DNA from: JAJYKN01 sp035516155
Lineage (GTDB): Bacteria > Nitrospirota > UBA9217
DNA: 32,793 bases
NCBI GenBank assembly: GCA_035516155.1
Contig: DATJAP010000010.1
Location: 1 to 32,793, forward strand
Direction of reading: 5' to 3'
Below, in pieces: positions 16,657 to 24,716 of this stretch. The position numbers were made by a program, and so were the translations under genes. The notes beneath the pieces are model-generated. The model did not search any database, was not told the origin of the DNA, and was given only the letters and a program-made list of their open reading frames with translations. The stretch's first letter is position 1. Every line of letters begins with the position of its first letter.

Positions 16657-17112
16657 TTAGTGTGTACCCGTATGTCCGAACCCGCCTGAGCCGCGTGATG
16701 TTTCCGTCAGCTGTTCGACCAGTTCGAACGTGGCCTTCTCGATCCTGGCAAAGACCATCTGCGCGATGCGGTCACCGCGCCGGATCGTGAAGGTCTTGTC
16801 GCCGAAATTAAAGAGGATAATCCCGATCTCTCCACGGTAGTCTGCATCGATCGTGCCCGGCCCATTCAGCATGCCGATACCGTGCTTGAGCGCAAGACCG
16901 CTGCGGGGTCTGACCTGGCCTTCATGACCCTCCGGGATTGCAATGGCTATACCGGTGGGCACCAGCGACCATTTCCCCGCCTCAATGGTCATGGTATGTT
17001 CTACCGCCGCATAAAGGTCAACGCCCGCCGAGTGCTCGGTCTGGTAATGGGGCACCGGAAGGCCCTGCGCATGGGGAAGCTGAGTTATGTGGACAATGAG
17101 GTGGTCGGACAT
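16657..17112 (-). CDS. dut: dUTP diphosphatase
   Basis: A 151-residue trimeric dUTPase, hydrolysing dUTP to dUMP and diphosphate, which keeps uracil out of DNA and supplies thymidylate synthesis. All five family motifs are present: AGVDLYAA (29-36), RPRSGLALKHGI (68-79), GTIDADYRGEI (86-96), RRGDRIAQMVF (111-121), and the C-terminal RGSGGFGHTG (140-149) that closes over the active site. Length is normal. The ATG has no ribosome binding site, but a perfect TATAAT lies seven bases before it, suggesting a promoter inside the operon and leaderless translation. Confidence 0.96.
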   Translation of the reverse strand: MSDHLIVHITQLPHAQGLPVPHYQTEHSAGVDLYAAVEHTMTIEAGKWSLVPTGIAIAIPEGHEGQVRPRSGLALKHGIGMLNGPGTIDADYRGEIGIILFNFGDKTFTIRRGDRIAQMVFARIEKATFELVEQLTETSRGSGGFGHTGTH

Positions 17113-17119
17113 AACGCTG

Positions 17120-17147
17120 ATTATAGTACACGGCAGAGGGGAGACAA
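17120..17147 (-). promoter_or_regulatory. Internal promoter abutting dut (leaderless arrangement)
   Basis: On the minus strand TTGTCT (17142-17147) and a perfect TATAAT (17120-17125) are 16 bases apart. The -10 box ends seven bases before the dut ATG at 17112. Transcription would begin at about the first base of the start codon. It lies in the 101-base gap after an M16 gene. Confidence 0.6.
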
Positions 17148-17213
17148 TAAACAGGGGAAAACCCTGAACGAGCGAATGTTCCCGAATGTTTCCAGTCTTC
17201 CGTCGCCAGACTG

Positions 17214-18470
17214 TTAAATCTCCCGCACAGAATCGGGGACATCGGCCCTGCTTATAGGCCCCAGTATGGTGAGTGCAATATTATCAGGGTTGAAAAGAAG
17301 ACGAGCCAGGCGCTGCACCTGTTCCGCCGTGACCTTCTCCACACCCTTGATGATATCGTCCATGGCCAGGTATTTTCCGAAGTAAATCTCCTGACGGGCA
17401 AGCCTGCTCATGTGGCTGTTGCTACTTTCCAGGGAGAGGATCAGACTTCCTTTGAGCTGGTTCTTGACCCGCAGCTCTTCCGCCGGGGTGATCCCCTCTT
17501 CCTTGATCTTTCTCAGTTCCTTCATCACGAGCCGCACCACTTCAAAAGCATTGGATGGATCGGTCCCGGCATACACGGTGAGCAGCCCCGTATCGCGATA
17601 GGAGGTGACGTAGGAATAGATCGAATAGGCGAGAGCATTCTGTTCCCTGATCTCCTGGAAGAGGCGCGAACTCATGCTGTTGCCGAGCACGGTGTTGAGC
17701 GCCGATATTACGTAGCGGTCTTCATGGGTATAATACAGGCCCTTGCATCCGATACACAGCTGTACCTGTTCGAGCTGTTTTTTCTTTACCGAGATGGCAG
17801 CGGTAAACTCCGGAGTCGCTTCTTTCTTGGGGACGCCGTCCCGTCCAAGCTTGCCGAAGTGCTGGTTCAGCAGGTCGATCAGACGTGCGTGTTCGAAATT
17901 TCCCGCGACGGAAATCACGATCTCCCGGGGGCCGTAGTTGCTCTGGATATAAGAGATGATATCATCGTGTTTGAGCGCCTTGATCGTGTCCTTTGTCCCG
18001 AGAATGGGACGGCCGAGGGAGTTATCGGGCCAAACTGTACTCGTAAAAAGCTCGTGGATGTAGTCGTCGGGCGTGTCCTCGACTCCCTTAATCTCTTCGA
18101 GGATGACCTTGCGCTCCTTCTCCATTTCAACTGGATCGAACTTCGCCCCGAGGAGGATGTCGGCAAGGATTTCGATGACCACTGGCAGGTGCTCGTCAAC
18201 GACTTTTGCGTAGTAGGTGGTCGTCTCCTGCGACGTGAACGCATTCATCTCGCCGCCGAGCGAGTCCATCTCGATGGCGATGTCCTTGGCGGACCGTTTT
18301 CCGGTCCCCTTGAAAAACATGTGCTCGATAAAGTGGGAAATACCGCCGATCTCGGGCGCTTCGTGCCGCGAGCCCACCTTCACCCACACGCCGATGGAGA
18401 TCGATCTCGACTTCGGAAGCGTTTCTGATACAACCCGGATGCCGTTGGCAAGGGTATCTTTTCTATACAT
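17214..18470 (-). CDS. Cytoplasmic M16-family zinc peptidase (YmxG/processing-peptidase type)
   Basis: A 418-residue M16B peptidase without a signal peptide; it begins directly with LANGIRVVSETLPKSRS. The zinc motif HFIEH is at 46-50 with MFFKGTGKRSAKDIA following, and the third-ligand region ERKVILEEIKGVEDTPDD is present. The C-terminal lobe has SSRLFQEIREQNALAYSIYSY, the conserved Arg/Tyr segment. This matches the single-chain bacterial processing-peptidase-like proteins often found beside pnp and dut in Firmicutes and related groups. Here dut follows but no pnp precedes. AGGA precedes the ATG by six bases. Its natural substrate is not known. Confidence 0.92.
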   Translation of the reverse strand: MYRKDTLANGIRVVSETLPKSRSISIGVWVKVGSRHEAPEIGGISHFIEHMFFKGTGKRSAKDIAIEMDSLGGEMNAFTSQETTTYYAKVVDEHLPVVIEILADILLGAKFDPVEMEKERKVILEEIKGVEDTPDDYIHELFTSTVWPDNSLGRPILGTKDTIKALKHDDIISYIQSNYGPREIVISVAGNFEHARLIDLLNQHFGKLGRDGVPKKEATPEFTAAISVKKKQLEQVQLCIGCKGLYYTHEDRYVISALNTVLGNSMSSRLFQEIREQNALAYSIYSYVTSYRDTGLLTVYAGTDPSNAFEVVRLVMKELRKIKEEGITPAEELRVKNQLKGSLILSLESSNSHMSRLARQEIYFGKYLAMDDIIKGVEKVTAEQVQRLARLLFNPDNIALTILGPISRADVPDSVREI

Positions 18471-18653
18471 GAATTATCCTGAAAAAATGTATCGCGAATT
18501 GTATCATGGAATCCAGACGAAATCGCCTAATCCTTCAAGCGGGACCGGAGCGCGCGCTTCCCCACGATTTCTCTCCACTGATAAAATCGTCCCCCGGCGT
18601 TAATCCCTGTGTGCGGCTCAGCTGCGCCCCTAGGTGCCTTCCCAGTTCCTGAA

Positions 18654-20771
18654 TTACTTCTCTTTTTCATGGTGATTGCCATGTCCGTGCTGGACACTCC
18701 GCTCCTGGGTGATCTTCTGCGCCAAGTGGCTTGGGACATCTTCATAGCCGTAAAACTCCATGGTATACATTCCCCGGCCGCTGGTCAGGGAATTGAGCGT
18801 TGGCGCATAGGAAAGCATCTCGGACATCGGCACTAGGGCTTTGATAGCCTGGCCGTTAGCCTGGGGAACAACACCCTGTACTTTTCCGCGCCGCGAGTTC
18901 AAGTCGCCGATCACGGCGCCCAGCGTATCATCGGGAGCGACTACTTCCACGCTCATGATCGGCTCAAGAAGGACGGGCTTGGCCGCCTCCATGGCTTTTT
19001 TAAAAGCCATGCTTCCGGCAACCTTAAAGGCCATTTCCGACGAGTCCACGGAATGATAGGAACCGTCATAGACTTTGACCCGGACATCCACGATGGGATA
19101 GCCGGCGAGGATGCCTTCATGCATGGCCTCCATCACACCCTTTTCAACGGCAGGTATGTACTGCCGGGGAATTACGCCTCCGACGACCTTGTCCACGAAC
19201 TCGAAACCAGTCCCGCGCGGAAGCGGTTCGAGTTCAAGCCATGCATCGCCGTACTGCCCGTGACCGCCAGTCTGCTTTTTATACTTGCCTTGGGCGCTTG
19301 CCTTTGTCCTGATGGTCTCCTTGTACGGCACCTTCGGCGTTTTCATCGTCACTTCGGCGCCGAACTTGCGCTTCAGTTTTTCAAGTGTCACTTCGAGGTG
19401 AACCTGCCCCATCCCGGAAAGCACCATTTCCTTGGTCTGTTCGTCATAGGTGAATTTCAGCGTCGGATCCTCTTCGAGGAGCTTATGAATGCCCGTACTC
19501 ACTTTGTCCTCGTCTCCCCGCGTTTTCGGCGAAACAGCGTAGGACATGACAGGGTCGGCATACTTCGCAAATTCCATGATGATGGCGTGGTTGTCAATAC
19601 ACAAAGTGTCACCCGTAAGCGTTTCTTTCAACTTCGCTATGGCTCCGATCTGTCCGGCCGCGAGCGTCTGGACTGGAATCTGTTTCTTGCCCTGAATCAT
19701 GAAAAGCGATCCCACCTTTTCCTTCACCTGACGCGACGAATTATAGATGTTTGAATCGGCTTTGAGCGTTCCTGAAAAAACGCGAACCAGGGACAGCTTG
19801 CCCGCGAAGGGATCGTTGATCGTCTTGAATACCAGCGCGGCAAGCGCCTCATCTGCCTCCGGTTTGCGTGTGGTCTCGTTGCCCGTTTTAGGATCAATCC
19901 CCTTGATCTTGACGATCCGCGCATGCTCCGCTGGTGACGGCAGGGATGCCACGATCATGTCGAGCAGCGGAGTGATCCCCAGGTTCTTTACCGTGGAGCC
20001 GCACAGCACGGGCAGGAGTCCGCCTCCGATAGTACCGTGCTTTAATCCGGCCATGATGTCCTCCTGGGACAAGTCGCCCTTGTCCAGGTACTTTTCGAGC
20101 AGGCTGTCCTCGGTTTCGGCGATCTGCTCCACCATTTTTTTTCGGTATGCCGCCACATCGTCTTTCATGGCGGCGGGAATGTCCTTCTCCTCGATTTTAC
20201 CGCTCCCAGAGGGGGCGAACATCAGAGCCCTCATCCCGATAAGGTCGACAACCCCCGTGAACTTGTCTTCAAGCCCGATGGGAAGCTGGAGCACCACTGC
20301 GTTCTTGCAGAAATGCTTTTCCATGTCGCCCACGGCTCGGAAAAAATCTGCGCGTTCCTTGTCGAGCTTGCTCACGAACGCAACGCGGGGGATTTCATAG
20401 TCGCAGGCGAATTTATAGATTTTTTCGGTTTCGGCTTTTACGCCGGAAATGGCGGAAATGATGAGGACAGCTCCGTCAACGGCCCGAAGAGTACCCCGCG
20501 TTTCTTCCAGGAAGTTGATGTAACCGGGGGTATCAATGATGTTAATGCGAACGCCTTTCCAGTCAACAAACCCGACTGCCGAGGTGATGGTAATCTTCCG
20601 GGCGATTTCCTCCGGTTCATGCATGAATACGGAGTTCCCCGCGTCGACGCTTCCCAGGAGCTCGACGGCGCCCGCAGCATACAACATGGCGTCGGCAAGC
20701 GATGTTTTTCCTGCGGCGCCGTGTGAGAGGATCGCGATATTTCGGACTTCCTTGACATCAGCGTTCGGCAT
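18654..20771 (-). CDS. Elongation factor G-like GTPase (EF-G2 type)
   Basis: A 705-residue five-domain translational GTPase close to EF-G but of the divergent paralogue group. G1 is SHGAAGKTS (16-24) rather than AHIDAGKTT; G3 is DTPGY (80-84) where canonical EF-G has DTPGH; G4 is SKLD (134-137) in place of NKMD. Domain II-V sequence is EF-G-like to the end, including the GHGQYGDAWLELEP segment and the C-terminal LNSLTSGRGMYTMEFYGYEDVP. The tail is His-rich (HGHGNHHEKEK). The loss of His in DTPGH is notable because that residue stimulates GTP hydrolysis in EF-G. Such paralogues may act in translocation or recycling under special conditions; the role is not established. The start has AAGGAG six bases upstream. 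It is not with the str operon, supporting paralogue status. Confidence 0.9.
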   Translation of the reverse strand: MPNADVKEVRNIAILSHGAAGKTSLADAMLYAAGAVELLGSVDAGNSVFMHEPEEIARKITITSAVGFVDWKGVRINIIDTPGYINFLEETRGTLRAVDGAVLIISAISGVKAETEKIYKFACDYEIPRVAFVSKLDKERADFFRAVGDMEKHFCKNAVVLQLPIGLEDKFTGVVDLIGMRALMFAPSGSGKIEEKDIPAAMKDDVAAYRKKMVEQIAETEDSLLEKYLDKGDLSQEDIMAGLKHGTIGGGLLPVLCGSTVKNLGITPLLDMIVASLPSPAEHARIVKIKGIDPKTGNETTRKPEADEALAALVFKTINDPFAGKLSLVRVFSGTLKADSNIYNSSRQVKEKVGSLFMIQGKKQIPVQTLAAGQIGAIAKLKETLTGDTLCIDNHAIIMEFAKYADPVMSYAVSPKTRGDEDKVSTGIHKLLEEDPTLKFTYDEQTKEMVLSGMGQVHLEVTLEKLKRKFGAEVTMKTPKVPYKETIRTKASAQGKYKKQTGGHGQYGDAWLELEPLPRGTGFEFVDKVVGGVIPRQYIPAVEKGVMEAMHEGILAGYPIVDVRVKVYDGSYHSVDSSEMAFKVAGSMAFKKAMEAAKPVLLEPIMSVEVVAPDDTLGAVIGDLNSRRGKVQGVVPQANGQAIKALVPMSEMLSYAPTLNSLTSGRGMYTMEFYGYEDVPSHLAQKITQERSVQHGHGNHHEKEK

Positions 20772-20931
20772 AGACAGCTCCTTCTGGGTAAATGAATTTT
20801 GTTCCGGATGGCATGGAATGCCCTCTCAATAATTACCTGTAGCAGATGATCTCTGCAAAAAGATCGCCTCCGGGCTCGTCGCCGACAGGGGCCGTCTCCG
20901 ATCATCAACGTAAATTGTTCGCGCCCGCGGG

Positions 20932-21198
20932 TTACCAGATCTCGGACTTGATCTTGCCTCCCTGTTTTACGAGGACGTCCACGATGGCCTCGTTGAAAAA
21001 GTTGTTGGATTGACGGATTCCCTCATCCACCATGGACTCGTAATATTTTTTGCCCTCAGCAAGCTCCTCCGTCAGGACATCGAACAGGCTGTCCCGTTCA
21101 ATCCCTTCCTTGACCTTGGCCTGATTGTACAGGAGAATATCCGAAAGAATCGTCCGTGCGAGCCGCCTTGCTTCGTCAGGCTTTGTTATCAGTCTCAT
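20932..21198 (-). CDS. Small conserved protein of unknown function
   Basis: An 88-residue acidic, helical protein without signal or membrane segment. The segment ARRLARTILSDILLYNQAKV followed by GIERDSLFDVL resembles a short motif that recurs in uncharacterised proteins of deltaproteobacteria and related phyla (recalled, not searched). Its start has GGAG eight bases upstream. It lies 34 bases after the RseC-like gene and 160 bases before the EF-G-like gene. That gap includes a GATCG/CGATC pair followed by five T on the minus strand (about 20857-20905), a weak terminator candidate. No function can be assigned. Confidence 0.72.
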   Translation of the reverse strand: MRLITKPDEARRLARTILSDILLYNQAKVKEGIERDSLFDVLTEELAEGKKYYESMVDEGIRQSNNFFNEAIVDVLVKQGGKIKSEIW

Positions 21199-21232
21199 GT
21201 GTGGCGCTCCGTTGCCGTCACCCGATCATTCA

Positions 21233-21661
21233 TCAGGTCAAGATCTCAACAATCACTGGTTTATACTTCTGGGTCTTTTCAACTTTTTTGTTATAGGAGC
21301 GGATGAACAAAAACGATACGAAGGTGCAGAATGCTCCTCCAATGAATGCCCAGAGGTCGGAACGGGCATCACCGACATAGGGGAGGGCGATGTTCTTGGC
21401 GATGATGGCTCCGGCGACAAGCGCCGCCATGGGTATGCCGTACAGAATAATGGATGCTTTCAAGTAGATTTGCGGCGCAACGATGACCTTGACTTTCTGT
21501 CCCTTCACAGCGCCCAGTGGATTGGCGGCCTCCAGGTATTCCTGGTCGCCGGGATGGCAAACGCCCGAGACAGCGCACTGTTCACAGGCGCTTTTTTTCA
21601 GTATCGCCACCTTGGCGATGTTTCCGTCGACCTCGGCTATGACCCCTTCTTCTTCAATCAC
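21233..21661 (-). CDS. RseC/SoxR-reducing-system family membrane protein
   Basis: A 142-residue RseC-family protein. The N-terminal cytoplasmic domain has a beta pattern (EEEGVIAEVDGNIAKVAI) and the conserved cysteine cluster CEQCAVSGVC (Cys26, Cys29, Cys35), which may bind a metal or cluster. Two membrane segments lie at about 70-90 and 103-122. In enterobacteria RseC affects sigma-E signalling and the reduction of SoxR, together with Rsx/Rnf; no rnf, rpoE or soxR gene is in this window, so the partner is unknown. The start codon is GTG with GAGG seven bases upstream. Confidence 0.88.
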   Translation of the reverse strand: MIEEEGVIAEVDGNIAKVAILKKSACEQCAVSGVCHPGDQEYLEAANPLGAVKGQKVKVIVAPQIYLKASIILYGIPMAALVAGAIIAKNIALPYVGDARSDLWAFIGGAFCTFVSFLFIRSYNKKVEKTQKYKPVIVEILT

Positions 21662-21735
21662 AAGAATACCTCGTATACACAGTTACACAGTCCGAACCCT
21701 GTGGCATGCCGCCTTGTTCTGTAAACTGAGAACTC

Positions 21736-23334
21736 TTAATTATATGCCTTTTTCGCTGATTTCAAAAGCTTATATTCGATGCTGTCCACCAGCGCCTGCC
21801 AGCTCGCCTCGATCACGTTCTCGGATACGCCGACAGTGCCCCACCGGTTTCTGCCGTCGCCCGACTCGATCAGCACCCGGACCTTGGCGGCCGTGCCTTC
21901 TGCGGCGGTCAGCACGCGGACCTTATAGTCCAGGAGCTGCATGTTCTCCAGGCCCTTGCCGGGAAAGTATTTCGGCAGCACCTTGCGCAGCGCCTTGTCT
22001 AGAGCGTTCACCGGGCCGTTTCCCCAGGCCGCCGTATGTTCAACGTTCCCCCCGACCTCCACGGTGACGGTTGCCTCGCTCACCGGATGGGGGTCAACCT
22101 TTCGCTTCTCCGTGAGAATACGATAGTCGATCCTGTCGAACATGTTAAACACTGACTCGTAATTGTGGCTGGCGCGCAACATGAGCAGTTCGATCGACCC
22201 TTCGGCGCCCTCGAACGCATATCCCTCGCTCTCAAGCTCCTTGACCTTCTTGAGGATCGAGGTCAGTTCAGGGCTGTCCTTGGTCAGGGGAATTCCCAGT
22301 TCCGCAGCTTTCTGAAGAATATTGCTCCTGCCTGCCAGGTCGGAAACGAGAATGCGCCTCCTGTTCCCCACCAGTTCGGGGATGATATGCTCGTAGGTGA
22401 GTGGACTTTTCGTCACGGCGTCCACATGAACGCCTGCTTTGTGAGCGAAGGCGCTGTCGCCGATATAAGGCTGACGCTTCCGGTGCGGCAGGTTCGCCAG
22501 TTCATCCACATACCGGGAAACATCACGCAGCTTCGACAGGCTCGTATTGGAAACGCACTCAATGCCCATCTTGAGCTTCAGTGCCGGGATAATTGAACAG
22601 AGGTTCGCATTTCCGCAGCGCTCGCCATATCCGTTCATGGTGCCGTGCACCTGCATTGCCCCCATCCGGATTGCGGCGAGCGAATTCGCCACTGCCAGTT
22701 CGGAGTCGTTGTGGGCGTGGATGCCGAACGAGGTGGAGATCCTTGACTTGACCGTTGAGATGATTGCTTCAAGATCATGAGGCAGGGTACCGCCATTCGT
22801 ATCACACAGGATAAGACAGTTGGCGCCCGCGGCCTCGGCGGCAAGCAGCGTTTCCATGGCATACTCCGGATTCGCCTTGAATCCGTCGAAGAAGTGCTCG
22901 GCATCATAGAACACTTCCTTCATGTGCTTTTTGAGAAACGACACCGAATCGCCGATCATGCGGAGATTCTCGTCGGGCGTCGTTTTGAGCGCCTTGAGAA
23001 CGTGGAGATCCCAGCTCTTCCCGTAAATCGTCGCGGCTGAGGTGCCGGACGCGACGAGGGCTTTCAAGCTAGGGTCTTCCGATGCCCTGAGCTTCGCCCG
23101 CCTCGTTGCGCCGAAGGCGACGAGCCTGGCCCGCTTCAGCCTGACATGCCGCATCTGTTTAAAGAATTCCACGTCGCGGGGGTTTGAGCCGGGCCATCCC
23201 CCCTCGATGTAATGGACGCCGAACTGGTCCAGTTTGCGGGCAACGCGGATCATGTCCTCGACCGAGAAGTTTACATCCTCGGCTTGGGCTCCATCACGAA
23301 GCGTGGTATCGTATAATTGCACTCTTGATTTCAT
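21736..23334 (-). CDS. cimA: (R)-citramalate synthase CimA
   Basis: A 532-residue member of the 2-isopropylmalate synthase family, of the citramalate synthase (TIGR00977-like) type. It condenses acetyl-CoA and pyruvate to citramalate, giving 2-oxobutyrate for isoleucine without threonine deaminase. The TIM barrel starts LYDTTLRDGAQ (7-17) and has the metal site HAHND (206-210) and the GYGERCGNANL segment. A C-terminal regulatory domain (from about 410) with VTVEVGGNVEHTAAWGNGPV is present. The family's distinction from LeuA rests on overall sequence style and the neighbouring lysC/thr genes. AGGA precedes the ATG by four bases. Having both threonine synthesis and cimA suggests isoleucine made mainly from pyruvate. 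Confidence 0.92.
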   Translation of the reverse strand: MKSRVQLYDTTLRDGAQAEDVNFSVEDMIRVARKLDQFGVHYIEGGWPGSNPRDVEFFKQMRHVRLKRARLVAFGATRRAKLRASEDPSLKALVASGTSAATIYGKSWDLHVLKALKTTPDENLRMIGDSVSFLKKHMKEVFYDAEHFFDGFKANPEYAMETLLAAEAAGANCLILCDTNGGTLPHDLEAIISTVKSRISTSFGIHAHNDSELAVANSLAAIRMGAMQVHGTMNGYGERCGNANLCSIIPALKLKMGIECVSNTSLSKLRDVSRYVDELANLPHRKRQPYIGDSAFAHKAGVHVDAVTKSPLTYEHIIPELVGNRRRILVSDLAGRSNILQKAAELGIPLTKDSPELTSILKKVKELESEGYAFEGAEGSIELLMLRASHNYESVFNMFDRIDYRILTEKRKVDPHPVSEATVTVEVGGNVEHTAAWGNGPVNALDKALRKVLPKYFPGKGLENMQLLDYKVRVLTAAEGTAAKVRVLIESGDGRNRWGTVGVSENVIEASWQALVDSIEYKLLKSAKKAYN

Positions 23335-23410
23335 AGAATCCTGGTCTCAAATAAGGAAACATCGACAGCCGGCATGCAGGCGAGAGACCGGCTCCCGACT
23401 TCTGAACCTG

Positions 23411-24631
23411 TCATGCCGCCTTGTCCATTTCGAAAGCTTCGTGGAGCACCCGCACCGCGAGCTCCGTGTACTTTGCGTCGATCACGCAGGAGATCTTGAT
23501 TTCCGACGTGCTGATCATCATGATGTTGATCCCCTCTTTCGCCATGGCGGAGAACATCTTGGCGGCCACGCCGGAATGGGAGCGCATGCCCACGCCGACG
23601 ATCGAGATCTTGGCAATGTCTTCCTTGATATTCACATTTTTCGCGCCGATTTCGGCCACCACCTTCTTCATAACCTCCAGGATTTTCTTGGAATCGGTCC
23701 TGGGTACCGTAAAGGACATGTCGGTCAATCCCCCCTCGCCGATATTCTGGATGATCATGTCCACGACGACGTTGTTGTCGGAGATGGTGTTGAATATCTT
23801 CGCTGCGACCCCCGGCTTGTCCGGCACGCCCTGGATTGTCACCTTTACCTGGTTTTTATCATATGCGACGCCGGACACAACCACTTTCTCCATATCGGAA
23901 TCCTCCTTGGTAACAAGGGTGCCCGGGTTGTCGTTGAAACTCGAGAGCACTCTTACCGGTACGTTGTATTTTTTTGCGAACTCGACCGAGCGGGTCTGGA
24001 GCACTTTGGCCCCAAGGCTCGCCAGTTCGAGCATCTCATCATAGGATATTTTATCGAGTTTTCTCGCCTGCGGTACCATGTTCGGGTCAGTCGTATAGAC
24101 ACCATCCACGTCCGTATAAATATCACAGATGTCGGCCTTCAGAGCTGCCGCAACGGCTACCGCCGACAGGTCCGATCCGCCGCGGCCCAGCGTCGTAACA
24201 TCATCAGACGTTTCCGTTATCCCCTGGAAACCGGCGACCACCGCGATTTTCCCGTCCCTCAGTGCATGCTTAAGCCGCTCGCCAGTGATCTTCTCGATAC
24301 GCGCTTTGGTATGGACGCTGTCACAAATGATGCCGGCCTGCCGGCCTGTAAAGGACTGCGCCCTGTGCCCCAAGGCCTGAATCGCCATGGCCAGAAGCGC
24401 GATCGTCACCCGTTCTCCCGTGGACACCAGCATGTCCATTTCCCTCGGATCGGGGTTCTCGCTTATCTGGCTTGCTAAGTTGATCAGTTTGTCAGTCTCG
24501 CCACTCATGGCGGAAACAACAACTACGACGTCGTTGCCTTCCTCCCTGGTCCGGACGACACGCTTCGCCACATTCTTGATCCGCTCGGGATCCCCGACGG
24601 ATGTGCCGCCGTATTTCTGTACTATCAGCAC
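23411..24631 (-). CDS. lysC: Aspartate kinase
   Basis: A 406-residue aspartokinase, first step of the aspartate family (Lys, Thr, Met). The amino-acid-kinase domain starts LIVQKYGGTSVGD and has the TLGRGGSDLSAVAVAAAL and YTDVDGVYTTDP segments. Two C-terminal ACT domains (about 265-405) would bind the feedback inhibitor, usually lysine and/or threonine. GTG at 24631 is chosen because GGAGG lies seven bases upstream and homologues start at this point; the frame is open to an upstream ATG at 24664 without a site. The 85-base leader has two mutually exclusive pairing options, one terminator-like. Neighbours hom, thrC and a probable homoserine kinase complete the threonine branch. Confidence 0.96.
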   Translation of the reverse strand: MLIVQKYGGTSVGDPERIKNVAKRVVRTREEGNDVVVVVSAMSGETDKLINLASQISENPDPREMDMLVSTGERVTIALLAMAIQALGHRAQSFTGRQAGIICDSVHTKARIEKITGERLKHALRDGKIAVVAGFQGITETSDDVTTLGRGGSDLSAVAVAAALKADICDIYTDVDGVYTTDPNMVPQARKLDKISYDEMLELASLGAKVLQTRSVEFAKKYNVPVRVLSSFNDNPGTLVTKEDSDMEKVVVSGVAYDKNQVKVTIQGVPDKPGVAAKIFNTISDNNVVVDMIIQNIGEGGLTDMSFTVPRTDSKKILEVMKKVVAEIGAKNVNIKEDIAKISIVGVGMRSHSGVAAKMFSAMAKEGINIMMISTSEIKISCVIDAKYTELAVRVLHEAFEMDKAA

Positions 24632-24669
24632 TCTGTTTCCTCCAGATAATGTGTAAACCAGCACGAGGC

Positions 24670-24710
24670 AAAAAGCGCGGGGGACAGGTGAACGACAAGA
24701 CCCCGTGCTC
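24670..24710 (-). terminator. Candidate terminator/attenuator in the lysC leader
   Basis: On the minus strand AGCACGGGG pairs with a downstream CCCCCGCGCT (one mismatch) followed by five T. The same AGCACGGGG arm can instead pair with CCTCGTGCT (eight of nine positions), which lies just after the T run. It may end the transcript of the preceding gene or act as an attenuator for lysC. No leader peptide is evident. Confidence 0.4.
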
Positions 24711-24716
24711 AGTGCA

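Noticed and set aside
18471..18653. Possible RNA element between the EF-G-like and M16 genes
   Set aside because: A 7-bp ACGATTT/AAATCGT inverted pair is present, but no known riboswitch or tRNA pattern was found.
23234..24478. 414-codon plus-strand frame
   Set aside because: Antisense shadow of cimA/lysC; His- and Arg-rich composition typical of a reversed GC-rich gene.
24632..24716. Lysine riboswitch before lysC
   Set aside because: The leader is only 85 bases, too short for the lysine aptamer; only the two-hairpin arrangement was kept.
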